Assembly: GCA_028687545.1 (NCBI GenBank) | Contig: JAQTZZ010000011.1 | Span: 1-64,000, forward strand | DNA from: Candidatus Wallbacteria bacterium | GTDB taxonomy: Bacteria; Muiribacteriota; JAQTZZ01 | Direction: 5' to 3' | Length of the DNA: 64,000 nt | Shown: positions 43,089-50,945 of the stretch, piece by piece | Layout: each line of letters opens with the position of its first letter | Numbering within the stretch: the stretch's first letter is position 1 | The notes under the pieces: generated by a model | The model's input: the letters and a program-made list of their open reading frames with translations, nothing else | Databases searched by the model: none | Told to the model about the DNA's origin: nothing | Position numbers and translations under genes: made by a program

Positions 43089-43108
43089 TTTCCGCTCCAT
43101 AGCGGAAA
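43089..43108. promoter_or_regulatory. Perfect hairpin in the leader of the membrane-protein/subtilase operon
   Basis: TTTCCGCT (43089-43096), loop CCAT, AGCGGAAA (43101-43108): an eight-base perfect stem. It lies between the predicted start of transcription (near 43172, minus strand) and the first gene. It has no T-run, so it is more like an RNA stability element or binding site than a terminator. Confidence 0.4.
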
Positions 43109-43178
43109 CTTAAAAACCACAGCTATGATTAGTTGATCATTTTGATTAGTATGCAGCGGTTAACAGCTTGCTCATAAT

Positions 43179-43206
43179 ATTTTATTTTAAATTCAACCTT
43201 TGTCAA
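43179..43206 (-). promoter_or_regulatory. Promoter of the membrane-protein/subtilase operon
   Basis: On the minus strand a perfect TTGACA (43206 to 43201) and TAAAAT (43184 to 43179) are separated by 16 bases. The rest of the gap 43050-43385 holds only the leader hairpin and no convincing gene. Confidence 0.6.
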
Positions 43207-43385
43207 TACAAAACCCATGATTTCCAAGGGAAAAAAAAGGTGGAGTGAATATTCACAACGAGAAAAAATACAGTTTTTGGTTGCTGCATTTTTATCTGCA
43301 CGTCTGGTTAAAGTCAAGAAGCTTTTAATAGAAAGCGACTATCTGATACTGGATTCAGTAAATGACAATCCTTTTACAAGTGGTT

Positions 43386-44468
43386 TTAATACTTCCCGCC
43401 CATGCCGGCAGTGGGATTCAACACAACCTGCTTGACCTTTGTCTTGTCCTGGATCTTGCTCTGGGCGATTTCAGGAGTGATCTCGCCGTGGCGCAGGAGG
43501 TCCAGCACAGACTCTTCCATAGTGACCATGCCGTCCTTCTTGCCTGTCTGGATGGAATTGAGGATCATATAGGTCTTGCCCTCGCGGATCAGATTCGCGA
43601 TGGCTGAATTCATCACCATGATCTCGCGGGCAGCCACGCGGCCTCCGCCTTTGGCCTTGGGCAGGAGCTGCTGGCTGATCACAGCCTTGAGCGTAAGCGA
43701 GAGCTGGGTGCGGATCTGTTCCTGCTGGTAGGGCGGGAATACATCCACCACGCGGTCGATGGTCTGCGCCGCAGATTGCGTATGCAGTGTGGAAAACACC
43801 AGGTGTCCGGTTTCGGCCAGGGTAATGGTGGCTGCGATGGTTTCCAGATCTCTCATTTCTCCGCAGAGGATCACGTCCGGGTCCTGGCGCAGCACGTATT
43901 TGAGGGCATTGGCATAACTGTTGGTGTCACGGCCGAGCTGCCTCTGGTCAATGATGCATTGCTTGTGCTCGTGCACGAATTCGATCGGATCCTCGACAGT
44001 GACTATATGATAGTTATGGGTGGAATTGATCAGGTCGATCATCGAAGCCAGGGTAGTGGATTTGCCTGAGCCGGTGGGACCGGTGACCAGCACCAGGCCG
44101 TTCGGGTATTCCGTGAAAGTGGACACTACATCGGGCATTCCAAGCTCAGAGAGCGCAGGGATCACTTCCATGATCGTGCGGAAAGCGGCTCCGACATACC
44201 CCTTCTGCTTGTAAACATTGACACGGAAACGGCCGATGCCTTTGAGGGAAATGGAGAGGTCGAGTTCATTCTTTTCTTCGAACTGGGCTTTCTGCTCATC
44301 AGAGAGGATGCTGTAGACCAGTTTCTTGGTCATTTCCGGATTCAGTTTATCGTCCCCATACTGCTTGAGTCTGCCCTGAATCCTGAAAACCGGGGCTGCT
44401 CCCACTGAGAAAATTATGTCTGATACCTTCTCTTTGACCGCATCTCTCAGCATTTCAACGACATCCAT
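43386..44468 (-). CDS. pilT: Type IV pilus retraction ATPase PilT
   Basis: A 360-residue hexameric ATPase for pilus retraction and twitching. I chose ATG 44468, preceded by AGGAGGGG, over a longer frame whose added residues are not PilT-like. Seen: Walker A GPTGSGKST, Asp box TVEDPIEFVHEHKQCII, Walker B ILCGEMRDLETI, His box ETGHLVFSTLHTQSAAQTID, and SAIANLIREGKTYMI, the AIRNLIRE-type motif essential for retraction in PilT. Length is normal. It is the second retraction ATPase in the window, on the opposite strand to the pilU-like gene. Confidence 0.93.
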   Translation of the reverse strand: MDVVEMLRDAVKEKVSDIIFSVGAAPVFRIQGRLKQYGDDKLNPEMTKKLVYSILSDEQKAQFEEKNELDLSISLKGIGRFRVNVYKQKGYVGAAFRTIMEVIPALSELGMPDVVSTFTEYPNGLVLVTGPTGSGKSTTLASMIDLINSTHNYHIVTVEDPIEFVHEHKQCIIDQRQLGRDTNSYANALKYVLRQDPDVILCGEMRDLETIAATITLAETGHLVFSTLHTQSAAQTIDRVVDVFPPYQQEQIRTQLSLTLKAVISQQLLPKAKGGGRVAAREIMVMNSAIANLIREGKTYMILNSIQTGKKDGMVTMEESVLDLLRHGEITPEIAQSKIQDKTKVKQVVLNPTAGMGGKY

Positions 44469-44525
44469 AGTCCCCTCCTGCGTTATACATTCTGAACCTG
44501 ATAATTTTCTGCATATTGACGATTT

Positions 44526-44554
44526 ATTATAACAGAAGATGACGAACGGGTAAA
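44526..44554 (-). promoter_or_regulatory. Promoter of pilT
   Basis: On the minus strand TTTACC (44554 to 44549) and a perfect TATAAT (44531 to 44526) are separated by 17 bases, 57 bases before the pilT ATG. The divergent GIY-YIG gene starts at 44562, so the two share this gap. Confidence 0.6.
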
Positions 44555-44561
44555 AAATAAA

Positions 44562-44834
44562 TTGAAAAAACACTTTTTCGTTTACGTCCTCCGCTGCAGC
44601 GGAGGTTCCCTTTACACAGGGTATACTATGGATCTAGAGGCCAGGGTTGCATTGCACAAATCCGGGAGAGGCGCGAAATACACTGCCTGTCACCTGCCTG
44701 TAGAACTTGTTTATCATGAAGTTCTGAAGACCCGCAGACTGGCCATGCAGCGGGAAATCGCCATCAAACGGCTTCCCAAGGCTGGCAAGGAATCATTGAT
44801 CAAAGCTGCCTGGGCATTTTGTCCTGCATCGTGA
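44562..44834 (+). CDS. Small GIY-YIG nuclease-domain protein
   Basis: A 90-residue single-domain GIY-YIG protein of the UPF0213 group. Seen: [20 protein letters not shown] (the GIY and YIG strands appear as VYV and YTG), then [20 protein letters not shown] and the Glu-containing helix [20 protein letters not shown]. The start codon is TTG. Related proteins may act in DNA repair, but targets are not known. The last 35 bases overlap the end of the convergent DUF502 gene. Confidence 0.85.
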   Translation: MKKHFFVYVLRCSGGSLYTGYTMDLEARVALHKSGRGAKYTACHLPVELVYHEVLKTRRLAMQREIAIKRLPKAGKESLIKAAWAFCPAS

Positions 44835-45447
44835 TCCCGCCGCTCAGCACCAGCTTCACATAATCCTCAAAAGTGATCTGGACTGGAATAGTCTGCTTTC
44901 TGGGAAATGTGTCATACCAGCCTGTGATCGGATTCGGAGTAGTGGCAATGAACACTGAAACCAGGTCATCTCCGCTCTTCTCCCTCATCTCGCAGTGGGC
45001 ATCCGCCATTTCCAGGCCTATGACATAGTGTTCGCAGTCGTAATATCTCACCAACACGACATTGCGGACAATTTTGTTGCTCTTGGTAAAAAAAACTGAG
45101 AGTTCGTTGGTTGTAGAGATCAGAAAATTACCCATGGGAAGCCTGCGAAAAAATGTTTCCAGGTGCTCATACAATCCGATACCTGCTTTCTGAAAAAGGT
45201 ATCCCACCAATATAATCAGGAACATGGTCAGGATGATTCCAAGTCCTGGAATCCGGTAATGAAACATTCTGGTGAGCAGATCCCCAAGCAGGCTCTCGTC
45301 GGCCCAATTGAAAAGATACAGGAATATGTAGATCGTCACTGCAAACGGAAGCAGAAACGCGAGGCCTGAAAAGAAATAGATTCTGAGTATGCGCCAGAAT
45401 CGCTTGAAGCCGGGTTTCTGAAACAGAGACACTGTAATTCTGTTCAT
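44800..45447 (-). CDS. DUF502-family membrane protein
   Basis: A 215-residue protein with two membrane helices ([20 protein letters not shown] and [20 protein letters not shown]) followed by a soluble domain, with [19 protein letters not shown] and [16 protein letters not shown] as in DUF502 proteins. Function of the family is not established. It stands alone after a 103-base gap downstream of the VanW gene and overlaps tail-to-tail with the GIY-YIG gene. Confidence 0.85.
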   Translation of the reverse strand: MNRITVSLFQKPGFKRFWRILRIYFFSGLAFLLPFAVTIYIFLYLFNWADESLLGDLLTRMFHYRIPGLGIILTMFLIILVGYLFQKAGIGLYEHLETFFRRLPMGNFLISTTNELSVFFTKSNKIVRNVVLVRYYDCEHYVIGLEMADAHCEMREKSGDDLVSVFIATTPNPITGWYDTFPRKQTIPVQITFEDYVKLVLSGGITMQDKMPRQL

Positions 45448-45480
45448 CGTATTAAATCAATCTGAAGAGATAGTTTCACC

Positions 45481-45504
45481 AACATACAAACATACTAACA
45501 TACC
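45481..45504. repeat. Short tandem AACATAC repeat
   Basis: AACATAC appears three times in 24 bases with one-base variations between the copies. It lies between the vanW-like and DUF502 genes. Probably simple-sequence DNA. Confidence 0.4.
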
Positions 45505-45550
45505 AACTTCAAACAGTGAACAAGGGGTTATCCGGACATTGTTGTCCAAA

Positions 45551-46774
45551 TTACTCAAACGTGCTGTATGTGCTGTCAGCCACATGCGATCTGGACACCA
45601 GCCTGTTTCCTTCATATTTAAGGAGCCAGACCTTCTCGGTGAGGCTTTTTCCGTGGCGGCTTTCCTTCTTTTCCAGTTCGTACCGGTAGTCTAAAGGCTT
45701 GTCGCTGTAAAGTGTCACTGTGCATTTATCTTCCGAAACCTGGGCCGAAATCAGAAAACTGCGGTCAGAATAGATATTCTTGAAGACCAGATCCTTATCC
45801 GGATATACTACTGCCGCGTCCTCGCCGGCCGGAACATAGTCGATGCCGGGTCCGCGCAGGGAGTGATTGTAGCGTTCGGTCACTTCAAGTCCGGCCAGTA
45901 AAACCGGACCGTAAAGGGTCGAGCTGACCTGGCAGATACCTCCACCGATCGAGTCAACGAGCTTCCCCCCGGAAATCCCGTGCGCTTCCATGTATCCCCT
46001 GGATCTGGTTCTGGCTCCAAGTACATAATTATAGGAAAATTCCTGACCAGGTTTGATCACCAGGTTGTCTATATCTGAGGCGGCCAGTTTTAAATTGTTC
46101 ACCCTGTTCTCATCCGAGGGATCGAACCTGGATTCCTGAGAGGAGATTTTATTAGTGAATCCCCGGCTTCTGAGAATTCCTTCATAGGAATTGTCTGTTT
46201 CCAGCATTACTACTTCAAGTTTGATTCTCAGCTCCGGCTGTGTCAGAAATTTAGCGTCATTGAAAAAATTGTCGAATTGAGTTTCAGTGTCCCTGTAGTT
46301 TATCCTGCAGCCGGTCTCGCCCTTTACAATCTTGTCGATTCCTTTGAAACTGGTGACCTTGGAGTCTGAACCTTCGACGGCATAGAGCCTGTTGATCTCG
46401 TCCAGCCGCGCCATTACCAGTTGTTTGTCGATGTGATATTTTGGTGTTATCTGATATGATTTCCGCTTGTTGAAGAGAGTGAAATTCATCCTGTCCCAGG
46501 AGTTCTGCATTCTCCTGATCTTGTTGATTTCATCCATCAGTTCCCGCTTCTGCAGTGAAATGAAGTCTGTGAACGGAACGCTGAAAACATTTTCCTTGAT
46601 CAGGAAGACAAGATTCTTGCTGCGCAGCCGCTGGTTAAGTTCGTCCTCGATGTCCGCGGCTGTCTGCTTGATGTTCGGAACAATCAGAAAGCTTTTATCA
46701 TAGCACTCGACCCGCAGTTCAGCACGTAGAATTCCGGAGAATAAGAACAGGAAAAAAAGGGTGATGCTCTTCAT
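45551..46774 (-). CDS. VanW-family exported protein
   Basis: A 407-residue protein with a signal peptide (MKSITLFFLFLFSGILRA). The C-terminal half is a VanW domain: VNNLKLAASDIDNLVIKPGQ, EFSYNYVLGARTRSRGY, and the hallmark DSIGGGICQVSSTLYGPVLL followed by ERYNHSLRGPGIDYVPAGED. VanW proteins are often tied to the cell envelope and vancomycin clusters, but their chemistry is unproven. It overlaps nadA by four bases and ends the aminotransferase-to-VanW operon. Confidence 0.9.
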   Translation of the reverse strand: MKSITLFFLFLFSGILRAELRVECYDKSFLIVPNIKQTAADIEDELNQRLRSKNLVFLIKENVFSVPFTDFISLQKRELMDEINKIRRMQNSWDRMNFTLFNKRKSYQITPKYHIDKQLVMARLDEINRLYAVEGSDSKVTSFKGIDKIVKGETGCRINYRDTETQFDNFFNDAKFLTQPELRIKLEVVMLETDNSYEGILRSRGFTNKISSQESRFDPSDENRVNNLKLAASDIDNLVIKPGQEFSYNYVLGARTRSRGYMEAHGISGGKLVDSIGGGICQVSSTLYGPVLLAGLEVTERYNHSLRGPGIDYVPAGEDAAVVYPDKDLVFKNIYSDRSFLISAQVSEDKCTVTLYSDKPLDYRYELEKKESRHGKSLTEKVWLLKYEGNRLVSRSHVADSTYSTFE

Positions 46775-47670
46775 CGGCTCAACTCCAGCATAAGTTTTAG
46801 CGCTTTCCCGGCGGATTCCATGATTTCAGGGGGGAGACTGATCTCTGTCAGCTCAAGTTCCAGACTCCTGATGACATCCGAAGGAAGCGTTTTTTTCATA
46901 TTATAGCAGGTTTTAGCACTGCCTGCGGAATAAATGTTTTTCCCGGGATAAAGCTCCGCCAGATGCTCAATTACACCGATTTCAGTCGCCAGGATCAGCT
47001 CGGTCCGGTCGGTCTGTGCGGCAATCCGCATCATTCCGCTGGTGGATGCAACCAGGTCGGCAACCGAGAGGACGTCAGCCCCGCATTCAGGGTGAGCCAG
47101 AAAAAGAGCCTTGGGATGCAGGAGTTTCGATTCCATGGCTTCTTCTCTGGTGAACCTGCAATGCACATAGCATGATCCGGGATAGGTGATGATCATCTTC
47201 TTTGTATTTCCGGCGACCCAGCCGCCAAGATTTGCATCAGGCAGCATGATCACTTTGTCATTTGGAAGTTTCTCGACGATAGTCTTGGCGTTGGAGGAAG
47301 TGCAGCAGACATCCGCGACAGCCTTGACTTCAGCGTAAGTGTTCACATAGGCACAAACTGCAGCGTCAGGGTACTGTTTTTTCAAATCCCTGATTTTATC
47401 AAGGTCAGCCATCTCGGCCAGCGGGCAGCCGGCATCGATCCTGGGAATCACAACCTTGGCTCCAGGATTAAGTATCTTGGCAGTCTCAGCCATGAAGCGG
47501 ACTCCGCAGAACACGATCAGCTTCTTTCTGGATTCAGCTGCAAGCTTCGACAATTCCAGAGAATCACCGATGAAATCTGCCAGCGCCTTGACTTCAGCTC
47601 TCTGATAATTATGCGCGAGGATCAGGGCGTCTTTCCGGGTTTTCAGTTCAGCGACTTTTTCCAGATTCAT
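46771..47670 (-). CDS. nadA: Quinolinate synthase A
   Basis: A 299-residue [4Fe-4S] enzyme that condenses iminoaspartate with dihydroxyacetone phosphate to quinolinate in NAD synthesis. Three cluster cysteines are visible in DVCCTSSNAK, AHPECGADV and AKTCYNMKKT. Other signatures: LILAHNYQRAEVKALADFIG at the start, VFCGVRFMAETAK and MLPDANLGGWVAGN. Length fits the short NadA form. nadB and nadC are not nearby. It overlaps both neighbours by four bases in an operon with a CPBP protease and VanW. Confidence 0.96.
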   Translation of the reverse strand: MNLEKVAELKTRKDALILAHNYQRAEVKALADFIGDSLELSKLAAESRKKLIVFCGVRFMAETAKILNPGAKVVIPRIDAGCPLAEMADLDKIRDLKKQYPDAAVCAYVNTYAEVKAVADVCCTSSNAKTIVEKLPNDKVIMLPDANLGGWVAGNTKKMIITYPGSCYVHCRFTREEAMESKLLHPKALFLAHPECGADVLSVADLVASTSGMMRIAAQTDRTELILATEIGVIEHLAELYPGKNIYSAGSAKTCYNMKKTLPSDVIRSLELELTEISLPPEIMESAGKALKLMLELSR

Positions 47671-48383
47671 TTTAACCAGATCTTCCAGAGGTCTATATTA
47701 TACAGTACCAGCAGATTGTAAATTGTATGGGTGTAAGAAGCGATGCCGAATCCGCGGAAATAATACAGCAGGCAGAGCAGCACCCCTGCCAGCAACCGGT
47801 AAATGAAACTCCCGAGAGCAAAGGGTTCCCCGTAACTGCCAAAGTAATGGAATCCGGCAAAGGCCGCTGACGAAGACATCAGGGACAGGACGAACACCAG
47901 CCATGGTTGTTTGATGACCTTGCAAAGGAGACAGAAAATTCCTGAAAAAAAGACCACTCTGAACAGGAACTCTTCGTATATTCCGGCTCCCAGGCAGGAT
48001 GCGAACTGCACTCTCTGCGAAAGAGCAAGGTAATGATGCAGTTTCTCGATTGCTGGAGCGAGCAGCACCGCATAGACAAAGCTTTCCAGGATCATGAAGA
48101 TAAAAAAGCCGGGCCTGATCTGCTGATCTTTCTCTTTTCTGTACACCAGCAGGAGGATCAGACAGAGCATGAATGCCACTGCCAGATGCCCTTTGATGCC
48201 GAAAAAAGCGAACATCTGCTTGATCACGAGATCAGCCAGGTTTCTGAAGCCCTCGATGTCGGAATTGTTCAGTTTGAGGGTTTCAAACTCATAGACAAGC
48301 AGGAGCGGCAGCGCCATCAGAAAGCTGTAGCTGAGCCTTTTAGATTCCTGCCAGTAAGTTTTCAGAATAGACAGTGATGCCAT
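47667..48383 (-). CDS. CPBP-family intramembrane metalloprotease
   Basis: A 238-residue membrane protein with six or seven helices and the CPBP/Abi motifs: GAGIYEEFLFRVVFF (motif 1, Glu-Glu and Arg), FAGFHYFG (motif 2, His) and SYTHTIYNLLVLYN (motif 3). Such proteases cut prenylated proteins or act in bacteriocin immunity; target unknown. The first 44 bases overlap the DUF523 gene. I keep the upstream ATG because YSFLMALPLLLVYEF is part of the normal family N terminus. Confidence 0.88.
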   Translation of the reverse strand: MASLSILKTYWQESKRLSYSFLMALPLLLVYEFETLKLNNSDIEGFRNLADLVIKQMFAFFGIKGHLAVAFMLCLILLLVYRKEKDQQIRPGFFIFMILESFVYAVLLAPAIEKLHHYLALSQRVQFASCLGAGIYEEFLFRVVFFSGIFCLLCKVIKQPWLVFVLSLMSSSAAFAGFHYFGSYGEPFALGSFIYRLLAGVLLCLLYYFRGFGIASYTHTIYNLLVLYNIDLWKIWLK

Positions 48384-48774
48384 TTTTTTTTAATAATTCC
48401 GTGGTAATGCCCATACCTGGAACGAGCGTTTCCCTTCCGTTCCGCATGCTGTAAACCCATTCTACACCGCAGGATGGGCTTTTCTCTTTCATGATAGCGC
48501 ATGTGGCTCCTGAAAGTCTTGCAATTTCAAGTGTTGCGGCAGCCCCTCTTTCGAAAAACGATGTGACATCGCAGCCGGACTCATCACGCAGGAGGTTTCC
48601 GCAGAAAACTGTTCTCAGCCTAGGGGTAGGCAGTCCGCCCAGCTGCTCGGGACACACCGGGATCAGCACTTTTTCACGGGCCAGTTCCACCACCCCAGGG
48701 TGTGGCTTTCCCATACCGTCAAATCGGCAGGGAATGCCTAAGAGACAAGCGGAAACCAGCACAGGACCGTTCAT
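48340..48774 (-). CDS. DUF523-family protein
   Basis: A 144-residue protein with the DUF523 cysteines: VSACLLGIPCRFDG at the start, IPVCPEQLGGLPTPR in the middle and IMKEKSPSCGVEW at the end. The family may bind a metal or an iron-sulphur cluster; its function is unknown. It overlaps the nitroreductase gene by four bases and the protease gene by 44 bases. Confidence 0.92.
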   Translation of the reverse strand: MNGPVLVSACLLGIPCRFDGMGKPHPGVVELAREKVLIPVCPEQLGGLPTPRLRTVFCGNLLRDESGCDVTSFFERGAAATLEIARLSGATCAIMKEKSPSCGVEWVYSMRNGRETLVPGMGITTELLKKNGITVYSENLLAGI

Positions 48775-49376
48775 GAGACGATCTTCAGCAGCACATCGAG
48801 CGGCAACCGCTGGGGCGTGGAGGGGAATTCGGCTCCCAGACCGATCGGCACCAGAGCAGCGAGTTTCCAGGTTTTATCCACTGCCAGGATTTTTTTCACT
48901 TCAGGAGCAGCCAGCAGCGGGGCGCACATGTAACAGCTGGAATAGCCAAGCGAAAACGTGGTCAGCATCAGATTCTCAACTGCTGCACCGATAGTCTGAT
49001 AATCCGCATAACTCTTGCATTCTTCAAGATTATCCGGATCCACCCTGGCTACAAGTTCCTCGGTGGCGGAATGATACGGCAGCTTGAAAACGTAGATTGT
49101 ACAGGGGGCGTCCTTGAAGAAAGTCACATGCTCCAGGAATTTGTCTCTCTCGGCTTCATCCTCGATCATCAGGGCAGTTTTGCTTTCAATGGCCTCGGCA
49201 ACAGTCCTGTTGATTGCCTGATTGATCACTGCGATAAAGCGAAAGATCTGGGCATTGTTCGCATTGGCGGAAAGAGCAGCCGTTTTCACAATCAGCCTGA
49301 TGTCGTCTGTAGGAATCGGCACATGCTTGAATTGTCTGACGCTGCGCCTGTTCCGGATTACGTGCTCGAAGTCCAT
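48771..49376 (-). CDS. Nitroreductase-family FMN protein
   Basis: A 201-residue flavin enzyme of the nitroreductase superfamily: VIRNRRSVRQFKHVPIPTDD at the start (FMN phosphate contact), SANANNAQIFRFIAVI, a long middle helix, TIGAAVENLMLTTFSLGYSS and LAALVPIGLGAEFPST at the end. It uses NAD(P)H; the substrate cannot be told. It overlaps the aminotransferase stop by 19 bases. Confidence 0.9.
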   Translation of the reverse strand: MDFEHVIRNRRSVRQFKHVPIPTDDIRLIVKTAALSANANNAQIFRFIAVINQAINRTVAEAIESKTALMIEDEAERDKFLEHVTFFKDAPCTIYVFKLPYHSATEELVARVDPDNLEECKSYADYQTIGAAVENLMLTTFSLGYSSCYMCAPLLAAPEVKKILAVDKTWKLAALVPIGLGAEFPSTPQRLPLDVLLKIVS

Positions 49377-50593
49377 TCAGCCTCCCTGGGGGCACTTTTC
49401 ACTCCCTTATACCTGGTCAGCGATTCGGCCAGTATTTCCATGGCACGGGTCAATTTATCGGAATTGAGTACGTAAGCTATGCGGATTTCATCCAGACCGA
49501 ACTCCGGACTGGCGTAAAAACCCTGGGCCGGGGCAACCATCACGGATTCCCCCCCGGAATCGAAATCAGTCAGAAGCCAGAGGGCATAATGTTCGGCGTC
49601 ATTCACGGGCAGCTTGGCGATCACGTAGAAAGCTCCCTGGGGTTTGCGGCAGACCACACCCGGTATCCGGCTCAAAGCGTCGTAAACTATATCGCGCCGC
49701 TTCTGATATTCTTCGTTTACTCTCCTGTAATAGCTCTCTCCCAAAGTATGCAGAGCGACTGCACCGACCTGCTCAAGAGTCGGCGGGCAAAGCCTGCCCT
49801 GGGCGAATTTCATCACACAGGCCATCAGCTCTTCATTTTTCGAGATAAAGACGCCGATGCGGGCGCCGCAGGCACTGAAGCGTTTGGAAATCGAATCGCA
49901 CATGATCAGGTGCTGCTCCGCTTCCTTGAACTCCATTACGGAAATGTGCTTCAGTCCGTCGTAGATGAACTCACGGTATACTTCGTCGGCGATCACGAAC
50001 AGCTTGTACTTCATGGCCAGGCCGATCACCATCGCAAGCTCATCCCTGGTATAGACCGTGCCGGTCGGATTGTTCGGATTGCAGATCAGGATGGCCTTGG
50101 TACGGGGCGTAATTTTCTCCGCAATCCTGTCGCTGGGCGGAAGATGAAATCCGTCCTCCGCGTAAGTCGTGATTGGGACTACTTTCAATCCGACCTGAGT
50201 GGCAAAGCTGTTATAATTCGTGTAAAAAGGCTCAGGAATGATCACTTCATCACCGAAATCTCCTACAGCCATGAAAGCGAAGAGGATCGCTTCAGATCCT
50301 CCGGTGCAGATGATTACATGTTCCTTGCTGATGTTGAAATTCTTGCGGTTGTAATAATTCACCAGAGTATTGATATACTCAGGCATCCCCTGAGAAGGTC
50401 CATAACCCAGCACAGGATCTTTGAATTTCCTGATAGCTTTCATCATCAGATCCGGGGTTTCAATGTCGGGCTGGCCTATGTTCAGGTGATAGATCTTCTT
50501 TCCTTTATCTTTGGCGGCTTGAGCATGCGGAACAAGCTTGCGGATCGGAGAAGCCTGGATCTCGCGCGCTCTTCTGGAAATTCTGAGTTTCAT
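49358..50593 (-). CDS. PLP-dependent class I/II aminotransferase
   Basis: A 411-residue aspartate-aminotransferase-like enzyme. Seen: YHLNIGQPDIETPDLMMKAI, GYGPSQGMPEYINTLVNYY, TGGSEAILFAFMAVGDFGD, ILICNPNNPTGTVYTRDEL, ADEVYREFIYDG and the PLP lysine in SISKRFSACGARIG. The amino donor and acceptor are not clear; aspartate or aromatic amino acids are typical for this subgroup. It is the first gene of a six-gene operon running to VanW. Confidence 0.93.
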   Translation of the reverse strand: MKLRISRRAREIQASPIRKLVPHAQAAKDKGKKIYHLNIGQPDIETPDLMMKAIRKFKDPVLGYGPSQGMPEYINTLVNYYNRKNFNISKEHVIICTGGSEAILFAFMAVGDFGDEVIIPEPFYTNYNSFATQVGLKVVPITTYAEDGFHLPPSDRIAEKITPRTKAILICNPNNPTGTVYTRDELAMVIGLAMKYKLFVIADEVYREFIYDGLKHISVMEFKEAEQHLIMCDSISKRFSACGARIGVFISKNEELMACVMKFAQGRLCPPTLEQVGAVALHTLGESYYRRVNEEYQKRRDIVYDALSRIPGVVCRKPQGAFYVIAKLPVNDAEHYALWLLTDFDSGGESVMVAPAQGFYASPEFGLDEIRIAYVLNSDKLTRAMEILAESLTRYKGVKSAPREAEWTSST

Positions 50594-50714
50594 TTATCCC
50601 CCTTATAACCCCGATTTTACTGGTTGATTTTACTATCTTGAAGAAAAATAGTCAAGAAAGTGAGAGACTCTGTTGCCGGATTCAAAATGATACATCGATC
50701 ATGGAATTTTTTTA
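50594..50714. other. Intergenic start of the divergent gap
   Basis: Upstream region of the aminotransferase operon. No clear promoter boxes stand out on the minus strand and no gene is visible. Confidence 0.35.
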
Positions 50715-50744
50715 TTGAAAATTTCAGGTGAACTAAATTAATAT
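50715..50744 (+). promoter_or_regulatory. Promoter of the 55-residue gene
   Basis: TTGAAA (50715-50720) and TAATAT (50739-50744) are separated by 18 bases, 33 bases before the TTG start. Confidence 0.45.
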
Positions 50745-50777
50745 TAGACAAATTCGAAGAACCCGCTGGAGGATGAC

Positions 50778-50945
50778 TTGGCTGACAAGGAAACACTGGA
50801 AAAACTGAATTATTCGAGCTCGATCAACTCATTGACCCTGGCCGCACTGGTAAAAATACTGGTGAAAAAAGGACTCATCAAACAGGCCGAGCTGGCTGAA
50901 GCTTTTGAGGAAGTTAAAAAGAAGGCTGAAGACCAGAAATTTTAA
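50778..50945 (+). CDS. Small 55-residue protein with TTG start
   Basis: A short gene too small for usual cut-offs. GGAGG lies five bases before a TTG start. The product begins MADKETLEKLNYSSS and continues with LAALVKILVKKGLIKQAELA and a Lys/Glu-rich helical tail. The middle resembles the short VxxLVxKGLIxxxEL helices found in many small regulators, but no family is named. Its TAA stop overlaps the murJ stop on the other strand (50942-50945). The clear ribosome binding site and upstream promoter make it likely real. Confidence 0.65.
   Translation: MADKETLEKLNYSSSINSLTLAALVKILVKKGLIKQAELAEAFEEVKKKAEDQKF

Noticed and set aside
43129-43317. 62-codon minus-strand frame
   Set aside because: It spans the consensus promoter of the membrane-protein/subtilase operon and has no family features.
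43217-43435. 72-codon plus-strand frame upstream of the pilT end
   Set aside because: Its last part is antisense to pilT and no ribosome binding site or known motif is present; a start near a possible AAGGGAAA is weak.
49589-50608. 339-codon plus-strand frame
   Set aside because: Antisense to the aminotransferase gene; long only because of codon bias on the true strand.
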